Part shown: positions 8,651-21,039 of the stretch, in pieces | How positions within the stretch are numbered: the first letter of the stretch is position 1 | How the letters are laid out: each line of letters opens with the position of its first letter | Origin: Gamarada debralockiae | Lineage: Eukaryota; Ascomycota; Leotiomycetes; Helotiales; Hyphodiscaceae | NCBI GenBank assembly: GCA_002803225.1 | Contig: NXFV01000623.1 | Location: forward strand, 1-61,208 | DNA length: 61,208 nt | Reading direction: 5' to 3' | Notes under the pieces: generated by a model | What the model was told of the DNA's origin: nothing | What the model saw: only the letters and a program-made list of their open reading frames with translations | Databases searched by the model: none | Position numbers and translations under genes: made by a program

Positions 8651-11600
8651 ATGACAACGACTCAATCCATTCCCGAGAAGACAGCTATCCTCAGCAAGAT
8701 GGCGTCTGCCGCTGAGATCAAGACGCAGGGAGCTGTGGAGATGGCCCAAGATCCCGACAGCTCGGTCACCTCAGATGATGCACTGAAGAAGATGGTAGAG
8801 GAGAGCCAAAAGGCTGGGGTTGCAGCATTCACATTCGACCCTAATGCGTCGCCCGAGGAGAAGGCAGCGCAAGCTAGAGCAGTGAGTTATTTAATTCCGG
8901 ATGGAACTGTCGTATGATAACTAATTTCTCCTCCTCAGCGTGTACCAGATGGATTTCACCACGAACATAAGTCGAAGGGAGTCGCAGTTGTAACAGATAT
9001 TGATGATGGCAAGCCTGGAGCTTACGACCTTCCCCCTCCTACCACTGCTGGAGCTCTCGCTGCGAGAGCACCACCCAAAGACAAATCCGGGAAACCTCTA
9101 GCCAATGGAGTCAATGGGCATATGGATGTCGATGAGCATGATCGTTGGGTTGAAAGGACTGGCTGGGCGCCAAGATTCGGTACTGGTGCCTCAAACGAGG
9201 CAATAGAAGGCGAGAGCTTAAGAGATCACCAAACCTGGGTGGAGGGAAAGCTAGACGATAAATTCTTCGGAGGCAGGTTTTCGATACCATTACAGGACAA
9301 TCCGGGCTAACATATCTCGCAGATTGGTATCACAATACTGCCGTCATCATATTCGCATGCCTTGGCTCATGGCTTGTCGCAACATTGGGTGGTGGACTTG
9401 CCTGGATCTTCCTGATCATGGCTATCTGCGGCACATACTATCGAACTTCGATCCGCCGAGTGCGGCGAAACTTTCGAGACGATATAAACAGGGAACTGGC
9501 AAAACATAAATTGGAGACTGATACCGAGAGTTTGGAGTGGATCAACAGCTTCATGGTTAAATTTTGGCCCATTTTCCAACCAGTTCTTGCAGAAACTGTG
9601 ATCAACTCCGTCGACCAGGTCTTGAGTACGGCCACACCTGCGTTCCTAGACAGTCTCCGCATGAAGACGTTTACCCTTGGAAGCAAGCCCCCCCGAATGG
9701 AACATGTCAAAACCTACCCAAAGGCCGATGACGACATTGTGCTTATGGATTGGAAATTTAGCTTTACTCCAAACGACCACACAGATATGACTGCCCGCCA
9801 GATCAAGAACAAGGTCAACCCGAAAGTTGTTCTCGAGATCAGAATCGGGAAGGCCATGATCAGCAAAGGTCTGGATGTGATTGTGGAGGATATGGCCTTC
9901 TCTGGTCTTATGCGAGTCAAGATCAAGCTCCAAATTCCATTCCCCCACGTGGAGAAAGTCGAGATCTGTTTTCTGGAGCGCCCTTGTGAGTAGCACTTTC
10001 CTTTTTTAATTTTTTTTTCTTCCCCATCCTAGGGTGGACTTGCCTCAACATGGCTTCTGAGCGGAGCAAGCATCACTCCTTCCCCAGGAGCTTTACAAGA
10101 TGCAATTTCCTGGATCTTGCCTCTCCGGCATTTGCTCCTGGTCTCTTCAAAGCCCTACAAGCTTCTACACCACCTACTGTGTCCTGTTTAAAAGCCATCC
10201 CACCGACCGCAAGTAGCTACCAGGTATATATCACCTCGTCCTTGGGAAAGCGTTCTGTTGACCAAAAATAGATTTCGTCACAGGCACTGATGCCAAGCCT
10301 GGTGTCCTCGATTCCAAGTCTGGTGTACTCTGCCCTGAAGTCATTGAAAACATGTTCGAAATGGCGACCCCCGAAGCTACTACTCTCCTCCATATGGTCT
10401 TGCTGTTGACATAGACCTGCCTCAACATGGCTTCTGGGCGGGGCAAGCATCCTATCTTCAGCAAAGTTCTTTCTAGCCAAGTCATTGTAGAGCAGCTCCT
10501 TGCTTCTGCCCCTCTGGCATTTGCTCCTGGTCTATTTGAAGTCCTACCGGCTTCTACACCACCTACGATATCCCGGTTCAAAATCCTTCCTAGCGACGAT
10601 AATAAACGATGTGCTATCTATCTCCTTGTTCTAGAGAAACCATTCTGTCGACCAAAGATCTATATCGGCTCAGGCACTGATTCCAAGTCTGATGTCCATA
10701 AGCACCTTATGCACTACAACATTGGAAACAACCCCCCTCGCTTCGTCTCGAGAGCTTTGGACGGGTACGACATTGTACATAAGGGATCTTGTGCTGGGCA
10801 CCTATTCCGCTTGTCGCTGATGTGCCAGTTCTGCGGGTTTTATTCATTGCATTTGAAGCGGCCTTTAGCTTTGTGTTCTGGGCTATGCAAAGCAAGAAAG
10901 ATAACGCCTTCGGGATGGTCGAGATGTGTAAATGGGGCCGCAACACACTTGAATACGATGGCTTATGCTCTCGTAGCCCCTTGGTCGGAATTGTTCTAGG
11001 CGACTTTTCTCTTTCTGCTGAAGAGTTAGAAGCCCAAGCAGCCGTTTTCTTGAAAAGACATCAAGAATACATGCACGAACACTACACCAAACCAAAGCCA
11101 AAGACCCTGTCAAGTTCCTTGTCAGAAAAAAAGGAGATTCAGCACACATTCCGTGAGAACAATCCCGATAAGGAGAAGGCGAATACAAAGCGACCTTGCG
11201 ACAACTCCGTGAAGAATAAGAGGCACTATTGTACTGTCTGCGACTTTACCTTCAGAAAGAGCACCTCCCTGGCGAATCACCTCAAACGAAAGATTCTTCT
11301 TGACAAGGTCGCTCTCCGGAAGAGCGCCTCACAATTCTGAGGATTGTGAGATCTCACTATCACGACTTCTTTTTGGACCTTTTTGGACCTTTCAGCAGCT
11401 TTTAGCAGCATCAGACTAACTTCTATTTTTATAGCCATCGACTACGTCTGCAAGCCTCTCGGCGGCGACACCCTTGGTTTTGATATCAACTTCATTCCGG
11501 GGTTGGAGTCCTTCATTTTGGAGCAGATCCATGCCAATATCGGCCCTATCATGTATGCTCCAAATGTGTTCCCAATTGAGGTAGCAAAGATGCTCTCCGG

Positions 11601-14600
11601 ATCTGCGGTCGATCAAGCAATTGGAGTTTTGGCTGTCACACTTCATGGTGCGCAGGGACTCAAGAATTCCGATAAGTTTGCAGGAACACCTGACCCATAC
11701 GCGACTTTGTCATTCAATAATGGCGCTGTGTTGGCTCAAACAAAAATCATCAAGGAGAACGCGAACCCGAGATGGAATGAGACAAAATATGTCATTGTCA
11801 CCTCCTTCAGAGATATTCTTACTGCTCAAGTCTTCGACTATAACGAATATCGAAAGGACAAAGAACTTGGAAGTGCAAACTTTCCTCTGGAGAGGGTCCA
11901 AGAAGTCAGGGAATATGAGAATGAGCAACTCGAGCTCATGGCCAATGGTAAAGCCCGCGGGGCACTGTTCGCAGACATCCGTTTCTTCCCAGTTCTTGAA
12001 GGGCCAGATCTTCCAGAAGGCAAGAAGGGACCTCCTCCAGAGTCCAACACTGGTATTGCACGTTTCCAAATCGAGCAGGCGAAGGATCTGGACGGTACCA
12101 AGAGTCTTATCGGCCACCTCAATCCTTATGCAATTCTGCTTTTGAACAAAAAGGAGATCCATGAGACAAGAAAACTGAAGCGGACCAACAATCCCATTTG
12201 GGACAATGGGCACAAGGAAATCCTCATTACTGATCGGAAATCAGCGACGCTTGGAGTTGTGATTAAGGATGATCGAGATCTCTCTGCAGATCCTATATTG
12301 GGCACCTACCAGATTAAACTTGATGATATGTTAGAGCTGATGGAGAAGGGCCAGGAGTGGTACAACCTTGCTGGAGCCAAAACCGGACGAGTAAAATTGA
12401 CATTGCAGTGGAAGCCAGTCGCGTTATCTGGCGTTGGCGCTGGTACTGGTGGATACGTGACGCCGATTGGAGTTATGAGATTCCACTTTAAGAATGCTCG
12501 AGATCTCCGCAACCTAGAAACTCTGGGCAAGTCAGATCCCTATGTCCGTGTACTTCTCTCGGGTATCGAGAAGGGACGTACGGTTACTTTCCAGAACGAT
12601 CTCAATCCGGATTGGGACGAAGTAATCTATGTGCCGGTACACAGTACTCGCGAGAAATTGACATTGGAAGTCATGGACCAGGAAACCATCAACAGTGATC
12701 GAAGCTTGGGACTCATCGAAGTTCCAGCCTCCGACTATATTTCCCAAGCGGAGAATGGCGAGTACGTTGTGCACGACTCCAAGACACCCCACGCCGGTGT
12801 CTTGCGCATGCATGGAAAAGGCTCACCCAAGGGAATTCTCAATTATACGGCAGCGTTCTATCCTTGTCTGAACATCGCAGATCCAGAGGATGAGGAGGAA
12901 GCAGAGGCTCCGAGAAAAGCATCTTCAGAACGAGGTCGAATCTCTATCGATAATGTCAAATCAGCGGATGGAAAGGATGCCGTTCCAGCCGCAAATGCAA
13001 AAGCTAATGCCTCTAAAGTTGACGACTCCATTGCGAAAAAGCTCGACGAAGGCGAAAAGGAGCAAGAAGAGGCGACGGGAAAGAAGAAGTTGCCAAAGAT
13101 TCGACTCACTCCTGAAGAGCTTGTCAAGTACGAATCGGGTCTCATCATTTTCAAGCTTCTCGACGTCGAGCTTACGCGGAGCAACGTTCATGTGGAGGTT
13201 GTCATGGATGAAATGGCCTTCCCGTCTTATTCCTCTTCAACTGTGAGGAGTAGGAAAACGAACCTCGACGAGATCGGCGACTGCTTTGTCCGAGAACTCG
13301 ATTTCTCGAGGATCACTCTTCGTCTCCGGGAGAAGGGTGAGAGCAAGGGCGACGAGAAAAAGGACCATACGATTGCCAAGTTGACTGGCAACACTCTGGA
13401 TACTCTCAAACAATGCCTCGTGAGTGACCCTTACGATTTTATACCGCCATTTACTAACCATAATCTAGAACAACCCTACCGTTCTCAAGCTGAGGGATGA
13501 CCAGGGAAACACGAATAGCATCAGAGTCAGCTTGAAATACATCCCTGTCAAGATGACTCTAGATCCGAGTGAGAGTGTCAACAACATGGGCACCCTTCGC
13601 GTCGACGTACTTGATGCTTCGGACCTCCCTTCGGCAGACCGAAACGGATACAGCGATCCTTATTGCAAGTTCGAGCTCAACGGCAAGGACGTCTTCAAGA
13701 CGAAAGTTCAAAAGAAGACGTTGCATCCAGCATGGAATGAATTCTTCGAAGTCCCTATCGCTTCAAGAACAGCTGCCAAATTTATTTGCAATGTTTATGA
13801 CTGGGACTTCGGTGAGAGGGCAGATTTTCTAGGTTCAGCAGACATCAATCTGGACTTACTTACCCCATTCCAGGCCCAGGAGGTCAACCTTGCCCTCGAT
13901 GGGAAGTCGGGATCTGTGAGATTGCGCTTGCATTTCCGACCAGACTATGTTACTCGCTCGCGACAAGGATCATCGACATTCTCTGGCACTTTTGCGACTC
14001 CAGGAAAGATCGTTACCGGTGTTGCGGGAGCTCCTATCAAGGGCGTTGGCTTTGCTGCCTATGGTGTTGGCAAAGGCGCGTCATTTATCAAGCACGGCTT
14101 CAAGAGCAAGAAGAAGGACGATGACACCAACGGATCGTCCTCCACCGATCCCGATGATGTTCCAGTCGCCAACAACGACAGCTTCGCCCCCGGACTCCGA
14201 CGTGCAAGTGGTCTTCCTTCAGCTCCTATGGCAGCAGCAGCTGCGCCAATCACACCCCCTGGCACAGCCGTCGGTGCTTCCCCGCACAGCAGAACGAAGA
14301 GTTTTGGTGCATCATCCATGCATAGCACTGCTGTGGGTGCTCCAGGCGCTCCAACGGGAACCGCGAACTTTACCATCGTATCGGCAACTGGCTATCCTCC
14401 TTCCTCGAGTGTTATGGTCTACATCAAGCAACTTGGGCCCAAGCCTAAAGTCATCCATAAGACCGAGCACATCAAATCGCCTTCGGGAATTGTGCACTTC
14501 GTGGACAAGAAGGAGAGCTTCAAGTGCTCATGTTCGGCAGACACACAGTTCCAGATTCAAGTCAAGGCTCACAACACATTCGGTAGTGATGATGATCTTG

Positions 14601-14818
14601 GAGAGGGACTCTTCTTTGTTGATGAATCCGGAACTGGGCAGGAAAAAATCGTCAAGGCAGGCAGCGGCCAAGTTGTTCTCAAGAGCAACTTCGTACTCTC
14701 ATCAACGGAGAATGGGGCATCTGACAGTCCAAAAGCCAGCGGATTCCGAAAGAGTCTTCTGAGCAAGAGAGAAAATGGGAGAACAAGCAGGGATATCACT
14801 CCCACTCCTTCGACCTAA
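8651..14818 (+). CDS. tricalbin / extended-synaptotagmin-like SMP and C2-domain protein
   Basis: Probable ER-plasma membrane tether and lipid-transfer protein of about 1520 aa. Exons: 8651-8881, 8939-9272, 9323-9985, 11435-13419 and 13469-14818; all phases agree. A hydrophobic hairpin near residues 190-225 (AVIIFACLGSWLVATLGGGL) anchors it in the ER. An SMP domain follows (about 240-450). C2 domains begin near 472 (VTLHGAQGL...DPYATL), 615 (AKDLDGTKS), 755 (NARDLRNLETLGKSDPYV), 975 (degenerate) and 1110 (ASDLPSADRNGYSDPYCKF). The third and fifth C2 have aspartates suited to Ca2+ binding. Intron 2 (9273-9322) must be GC-AG to give KFFGDWYHNTAV, because the nearby GT donor breaks the frame. Intron 3 is 1449 nt and holds foreign-looking sequence. 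The start at 8651 is the first ATG in frame. Confidence 0.92.
10033..10411 (+). pseudogene. truncated, diverged copy of the intronic GIY-YIG-like gene
   Basis: The frame from ATG 10050 reads MASERSKHHSFPRSF, later SPAFAPGLFKALQASTPPT. It parallels the start of the second copy (MASGRGKHPIF and APGLFEVLPASTPPT). The DNA matches as well: CTCAACATGGCTTCTG occurs at 10044 and 10421. The frame stops at 10269, where the nuclease core would begin. Similarity to the second copy resumes near 10282 (CAGGCACTGATGCCAAG against CAGGCACTGATTCCAAG). It is therefore a decayed tandem duplicate. Confidence 0.55.
10427..11340 (+). pseudogene. decayed GIY-YIG-like nuclease gene with a C-terminal zinc-finger remnant
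   Basis: Two overlapping frames together make one protein-like unit. The first, from ATG 10427, contains CAIYLLVLEKPFCRPKIYIG followed by SGTDSKSDVHKHL, which fits a GIY-YIG core. The Arg expected a few residues after YIG seems replaced by His/Lys. Near 10788 the sense passes to the next frame (CWAPIPLVADVPVLRVLFI), as expected from one small indel. That frame runs to 11340 and ends with a C2H2-like finger, CTVCDFTFRKSTSLANHLKR, which lacks its last His. It lies wholly inside a tricalbin intron on the same strand. The family assignment rests on motif shape and on recall of fungal GIY-YIG proteins. A still-functional spliced gene is less likely. Confidence 0.55.
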
Positions 14819-16216
14819 AATTTCTTGGTGATTTGTTAATGATAGGGTTGGATTTGGCAAATGAAAAAGACTGGGAAGAGTCATGTATTTTGAGCTTTCA
14901 TTGCGATACCACAGCGTTCTACTTTCTGGTTTCCTACGATAATACCTTTTTCTGATTCGAAAGGGGAAAACCGTACGAGAAGAGGTTCTGGGTGGATGGC
15001 GTTGTGTCGGGCAATCAAAAGCATCTGCCCTCGTTGTCCAGGCTCTTCGTGAAACCAAGTAGTTGTGATTTGTAAAGCTAAGTTTCTTGTGGAGGTTCAT
15101 TCACCGCTCAACCGCTTAATACAAAGCTGAATCAATTCAATAATCCTTCGAATCCTTCATTATGGTAACACGATCTTCCAGCTCAACCTTGTTGAGACGC
15201 CCGCGAAGGATTTTTTCCACATCTTACGCCTTCACGTGATTCGTGGTTCCTCGTCATAGGCTAACTTTCCACCTTTATGCAGATCCCAGAATAGTCATCC
15301 AATCAGAGTAATCTTGAAAAACCAGATTGACAAGCTTCAGAGCATCTGAGCGCCACATCGGAACTTTGTATCTGCAGTCAATTGTGGAGCTGGAGAGTTG
15401 ATTATTTGTTAATTTTGAAGGAGGAGATAGGAGTTGAGGGTGTTTGGGGTTATTAGAATATGCGGGCGGGTAATTAAAAGTATCTCTGAGGCACAATTGT
15501 ATCGCAAAAATCTTGGTAAGGGGAAATACGGCGTGGTAGTTCGGTTCGGGGCAACAGGGCGGTGCTGCGCTAAACAGCTTCTCTGGAAAAAGATGGTCTG
15601 CCTCGTATTTCGAAGTCGCATCAGGCAAAAGTACTTGTATCCACCTTGCTTTCTAGGAATCATTGTTTTCCGAATCTCTGCAAGCTTTACCACAAACTTG
15701 TGAATTTTCCCTTCGCGCTCTGTGTTTCGTAATCAACAGCTAACCTGGAGTCTGGCTTTCAAGAAGATTGTGGCGCATACCCACTCGAACTGACAATCTC
15801 ATCAACGCGTTTCAGAATCAACCGGGCATCCAGAAAGTCGGGTTTGTCACCCGCTGCGATTCTACACTCCGAGTGACGCCTGCCAACTCATGATGTCTTT
15901 CTGAGTGATCAATACCTACGACTCTGTGTGCGGAGCCGCGATTAGGAGCGTCGATGGTACGGTGTTTTGTGACACCAATGCCATGGAAAAGCCGAACTAC
16001 AGGAATCAGGTCATCCAGGAACATGAAGGTGACCATGGTGGAAAGGGCGAACGATACAGCACGATGACAATGTCTGCGGACTTAAGAGAAATATGGCAGC
16101 CAAGCTGGAGCGGCGATTCCCTCAACGAACGACCTCCAAGTCTCTCCTGTCCTCAACGGGGCTTCCTGACAACAATCCGGACTCGACGAGCAGATATACC
16201 CCTCAGATGGCGGCAG
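14819..16216. other. intergenic region
   Basis: About 1.4 kb between two plus-strand genes. It contains the 3' flank of the tricalbin gene and the upstream region of the TRP-like gene. A CACGTGA site lies near 15,236. Frames of 90-130 codons on the minus strand near 14.7-15.7 kb overlap each other and have no recognisable motif. I see no other gene. Confidence 0.45.
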
Positions 16217-19200
16217 ATGAGTTCTTTTGGCACACTGGGATATCTGCTGGTATTGATTGCAAGTCTATGGGTCATGCCTACGTCTGCGGTCTTCATCGAC
16301 TTTCAAAACTGCCTTTCGGAGAGTTATCAGAACGACCAGCCATTACAACTGCAGTTCGATCCGCTGTACATGGACGCCATATTCAACACAACGGATTCGA
16401 GTCACAACCTTCATATAACTGTCTGGGGGAATGTTACTGGGTCAGGACCTGCGAATCTAGTGAATCTCCCACCAGCAAATGACTCGTATTGGGCCAGCAA
16501 TCAAACGAACAGAGGAGGAAAGATTGAGGATGTTCCTGACCCGACAGGCGTCAATAAGATCACTGCACTCTTCAACAAGGTCAATGTCCTCACTTATGAG
16601 CCGTGGAGCGAAGCAGTGGAATTCTGTAATCAACTCATCAATGGGACTTGTCCACTGGCGCCTTCCTTCACAGCCAATGCGTAGGTTACTCTGCACATCC
16701 TTGTGAAGACATATACTGATCAGGACTCTTGCAGGAGCGTCCCATACGGTTTCCCAGCAATCTCACTGTCGAACAACTTCTATTCAACCTACGCCTTCAC
16801 GTCTTTCACTCCGACACTTATTATCAAGAACGGGGATGCTGCGGCAACAGTTCTTGGCTGCATATCGGCAGATGTTACACCTGACCTTGGGAGCACCTTG
16901 ACCAATGTTTTTACATTCCTGCCACTGGTCGTTCTTATATGTGTTGGGATTGCAACGACCTTTGCAGCTATTTTCAGTCCTTGGGGAACGACGGATATCT
17001 TTCGATGGACAACAAATTACGGGCGTGATGCTGATCTCCTTCGTTTGGTGACTCCTGGATTTGGTGACTGTCTGCAGTATATACAGTTCATTGCTCTGAC
17101 TGGTGGTCTTACTCTCAACTACCCAGGATTTTATCCCCCTGTTACTAGCAGTGTGGCGTGGTCAGCTCTCATGTTCAATGAGAGCTTTGTCAGCAATGGA
17201 AATGGGTATAATAGTCTGATGGATGGGATTTACGTTACTCATGGTGAATATGGTCTGGATCGACTTCGACAACTCGTCGGTATGAGTGAAGTTGACGATA
17301 TCTGGGCTGGGATGGCGGTATGGCTTCTGGTAATCATTGCAGCGGTCCTGGCTTTCATCCAACTCGGATTCCTGTTTCGATTGGCTTACCGACATATCAA
17401 AAACACGCAAGAAGAAGATCTGAGGGCCAAGAACATGCCTTTCTCAATGGGCATGGTGATCCGGATCGTATTCAACTACTTCCTACTACCGATTGTTGCA
17501 CTGTCGACGTTTCAGCTGGTTGTGGCTTCGAAATCACCCACGTACACCGTAGCCTTAGCTGCAGTAATGCTGGTGCTGATTATCGGATTCGCTATCTGGC
17601 TCTTATATCTCGTTGCAACAACGAGGCCGAAGTCCTTCCTTTTTGATGACCTGCCAACCGTCCTCTTGTATGGACCCTTGTACAACACCTATTCTGACAA
17701 CGCAGCACCTTTCGCGCTCATTCCAGTGACGTTGACCTTCGTCCGCGGAATAGCGATTGGCGGTGTCCAAGCATCAGGCATAGCACAGCTTGTCATACTT
17801 GCCATTTGCGAAGTCATAACCCTTTTGACGCTGCACGCGTTTCGACCATTCCACTCCCCAACCTCAATGAACGCCTACCACACTTTCTTTGTGATCCTTC
17901 GGTTCGCCACTATTCTTCTTATGATATCCTTTGCGCCTTCACTTGGTGTCACCGAGGGGCCTAAAGGCTGGATTGGATACGCTATACTTTTAATGCATGC
18001 CGTAGTACTGATCTTTGGTTTCTTACTTAATGCCATACAGACAATTGTCGAAGTTGGAGCGCGCATGGCTGGTGCTGGAGGAGACGAAAGCGGTGCAGCG
18101 AGGGGTGGACTTGTCAGGGTCTTTGGTATGCGCCAACTATCAAGACGTTTGCCTCGCCGAGATGCCGGTTCAAGACAAAGTCAACTTTCGAGTACCGCCA
18201 TGTTGGATTCTGAAAATGATAGGAAAACTTACATGATGGGTAGTGGGAGATTGAGAAGTCAATCGGCTGGTAGTACTGGTGTACTCCTCAACAGACAAAG
18301 TACTGCCTTCGAGTCAAATAGTGCCGAAGCCTTTGGTGCAATCCCTCCACATCAACTTGGAAGTGGTACCAGCTCGTACACTCCAACCACACCCGGTGAA
18401 GCAAGCACTTTCTCATTCTTGCCTTCTGCTGCTGCACCATCTGGATTAGGACGAAATCGTGGACCAATCTTGGGACTACAGACAGGAGAGACTGCGGATC
18501 CATACTACCGTCCTCCGCGAATGCGACGACCAACGTTGGAAGCCTACTCTCCTGGAGCGAGGAGCCGTGGGTCTTGGGCCAGTGGTGAATGGGCGCACAA
18601 GAGATGGAGTCGGCCAGATACAGGCGCTCCAGAACCAGCTGAAGAAGGACTTTCAGTATCTGGCCGGGGCACTCCAGTGCCTCAAGCGCCTGGGCAATTG
18701 GATGGAAGTCCAAATGAACCGCGGCGATCGAAGGCTGACTACACTACAAGAGAAGTCGACTTTTACTATGGAGTTCGAGGTCCAGCACTCAACGCCAATA
18801 TCCCGAACAGGAGAACCAAAACAGGGCCTGCAGATCCTACAGGTATCCCAGCTTCGGCGGCGGGTTGGTTCAAGAATCTGTTTGGTGGAAAGACTAAGGA
18901 GAAGGGTAAAGGGTTCGAGGTCGTACGAAGCTCAAGGATGCCGCCAGGAATGCAGGGCCGACATGGCCCTGGCGAAGAGTCTCCGCCGGAGGGAATTCCT
19001 GTAGCAACAGGAGGCGTCCGAAATGGGCCGATCGACTCTGATGATGAATCTGTTCACGCTGGTCCCTCGAATGCCGCGGCCGCAGCTGCTGCCCCTGAAG
19101 ACGAGAATCTCGTGAGTCCTCTTGGATCAGAGGACGAAGATTCCGATGAAGACAGAGATTTTGCAGTCAATCGGATTTCTGACGTCCCTCCAATGCTCCC

Positions 19201-19735
19201 GGGAATTGAGATTGGCGAAAGCGGTATCGAGCTGCCAAGCAGATTCCCTTCCAAAGCTACATCAAAAGCCAGTTCTCGAAGAGCAGCAAAGATGGCGGAT
19301 GTTTCTCTGATGCCGGATATGCCCACTCGAGTACCATCAGAAAAGCCGAATGTGCCTCGCAAAAGCTCCAGGAGAAAGTCGCAAAGCGTGGATATGACAC
19401 ACCCCACTTCCGGCTTCCTTCACAAGCCCCAAGGCTCACCGGATTCGTCGCGACTTCCCTTTGAACACTCGAATTCAAGCAATCGTCAATCTACCATTTC
19501 CACGAAATCAAGTATAGCACCACCAGAGGGATCCGGACATGCAAGGAACACTTCAGCGCTGGGGAGCTTCTCTGCGGATCTCAGATTTGATCGACCTACG
19601 AGCGTTGGTTATGTAAACCAACACAGCATCCGCACAATCAACCAATCCGACCACCCCGAGTTCCTAGGCACGTCTGCGGAAGTGGTCGATGGACGACACA
19701 GCGGGGCCTCATCCATGGAACACCAACGCCAATGA
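16217..19735 (+). CDS. fungal TRP-like / FLC-family membrane protein
   Basis: Predicted multi-pass membrane protein of about 1154 aa with the layout of the fungal TRP/flavin-carrier family. It has a signal peptide (LLVLIASLWVMPTSA), a lumenal ML-like domain to about residue 210, and roughly eight or nine membrane helices to about 620 (for example VFTFLPLVVLICVGIATTF and AVWLLVIIAAVLAFIQLGF). A long Ser/Pro/Gly-rich cytosolic tail follows. Exons are 16217-16680 and 16735-19735; the 54-nt intron joins FTANA to SVPYGF in phase 2. I chose ATG 16217 because it opens directly on the signal peptide. In-frame ATGs at 16064 and 15981 would add about 50-80 residues and bury the signal. Relatives act in calcium, cell-wall and ER functions. 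The exact substrate is not visible. Confidence 0.85.
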
Positions 19736-21039
19736 GCACACACAAATACAGTCCGTATTTCCTTTTCCTTCGAAATCAGCACATCAACGAATCTTCTTTT
19801 GTTCGAAAATTATTGTCGGCGTTTCACGATTTGGGTTAAGTCGCCTTGTATTGCGGCGGCTGGAGTACATTGGGAGGTTGGATGGGTGGATAGCGCTCTT
19901 CTGCTCTCTACTATGGATGGCTTGGTACGCGAGGTAGCATACATTGAGACTTCAATTGGCTGTTTGGAGCTGGGGAGGAAGAGGGCATGGAACGAACGGA
20001 ACATAATCGTGTATTCTGGTATAATAGTTTACGTTCATGATCATTGTAATAATCAAACGAACCTTCTGACTGACACTATGGCTCGCTTGCTGTGACCTAT
20101 GGAAAAGGGGAGAGCTCTTGATGTCCATTTCTGCTGACTCCTAAGCCCAATCTAGGCTACTCGACTCAATGGAGAAGAAATTAGGCATCCTAGGGGTAAA
20201 CTTAATAAGCTTGTATCATAAAAGTCAACACAAGCTCCATCTCTCCCCCCACTCCGAACGTGTGGCAGAGTCTTCAATTCATTGGAACAACCTCCTCACG
20301 TGATGGGATATTATGGAGCTGCGCCACGCTTGGCAGGTAATTGAGTTCGCGGAGCTCGGGCTGAACGTAAGAACGAGGTGGATCCTCTTTTGCACAATTC
20401 TACTCCTGCGGTGAAGGCTCCTTCATAGGCACTCGCAGGAGGTCATGGGTGTACGCAAGCCTGAAATTTTGACTACAAAGAGCCACCTGCTTTTTAGGCA
20501 AGCTTTGATGTTCTGGTATGCCAGCACACGAGAAAGGATTCTGTTGGAACTGGAGCGTTGTTGATAGCCACGCGGGACCTACGAAAGGCTCATCATCAGC
20601 AGAATGTCAGACAGGTTGTGCTAGAGAGAGTCTGAGCACGAGCTAGGTCGCGCTATCCCCAATAATTCAAACAACAAAAGTGAGCGAATGAATGAAATAT
20701 ACCGATTTACAGTAAATCCTCTCTCCAACAGCGTCATCGGAGGCCAAAGCAAGGGATAAAAATTACCCCACCAAAACAATCGCCGCTACGCCGCTACGGA
20801 GGTAAGCCCACAGCCTGCAAATAAGAAGCCTCTCACGCCAAAAGCTGTGGTGCGTCATTTGCCTGCGTTGTCTTCTTGACTCCCTCGCATGTACCTCCGC
20901 GAACAACTGAATTTGTACGCCTCACCTCCTTCCACCCATTTCAACAACACACCATAGTACAACCGTGCAAGACTTTACCCCATATTATAGAGCCCGCCAT
21001 TTGACCCATTAATACAAGAAAAGAAGTCGAATTGCGAGG
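19736..21039. other. intergenic region
   Basis: About 1.3 kb between the TRP-like gene and the OSBP gene. It holds a CACGTGA site near 20,299 and a pyrimidine-rich stretch with CCAAT-like words before the OSBP start. No gene is seen. Confidence 0.45.

Larger units (their letters stand above)
9986..11434 (+). other. enlarged third intron of the tricalbin gene (1449 nt)
   Basis: The donor GTGAGT follows codons for LERP and the acceptor TTTATAG precedes IDYVCKPLGG; the join is in phase. A good branch site (GACTAAC) sits just before the 3' end. The other introns of this gene are 49-57 nt. A second acceptor-like site with a long pyrimidine tract (CCCCATCCTAG, ending at 10032) lies 47 nt after the donor, exactly where a normal-sized intron would end. 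This suggests later insertion of about 1.4 kb. Confidence 0.75.

Noticed and set aside
9324..9509. ORF beginning MVSQYCRHHIR
   Set aside because: It is a shifted frame over the tricalbin membrane hairpin and results only from using the wrong splice donor.
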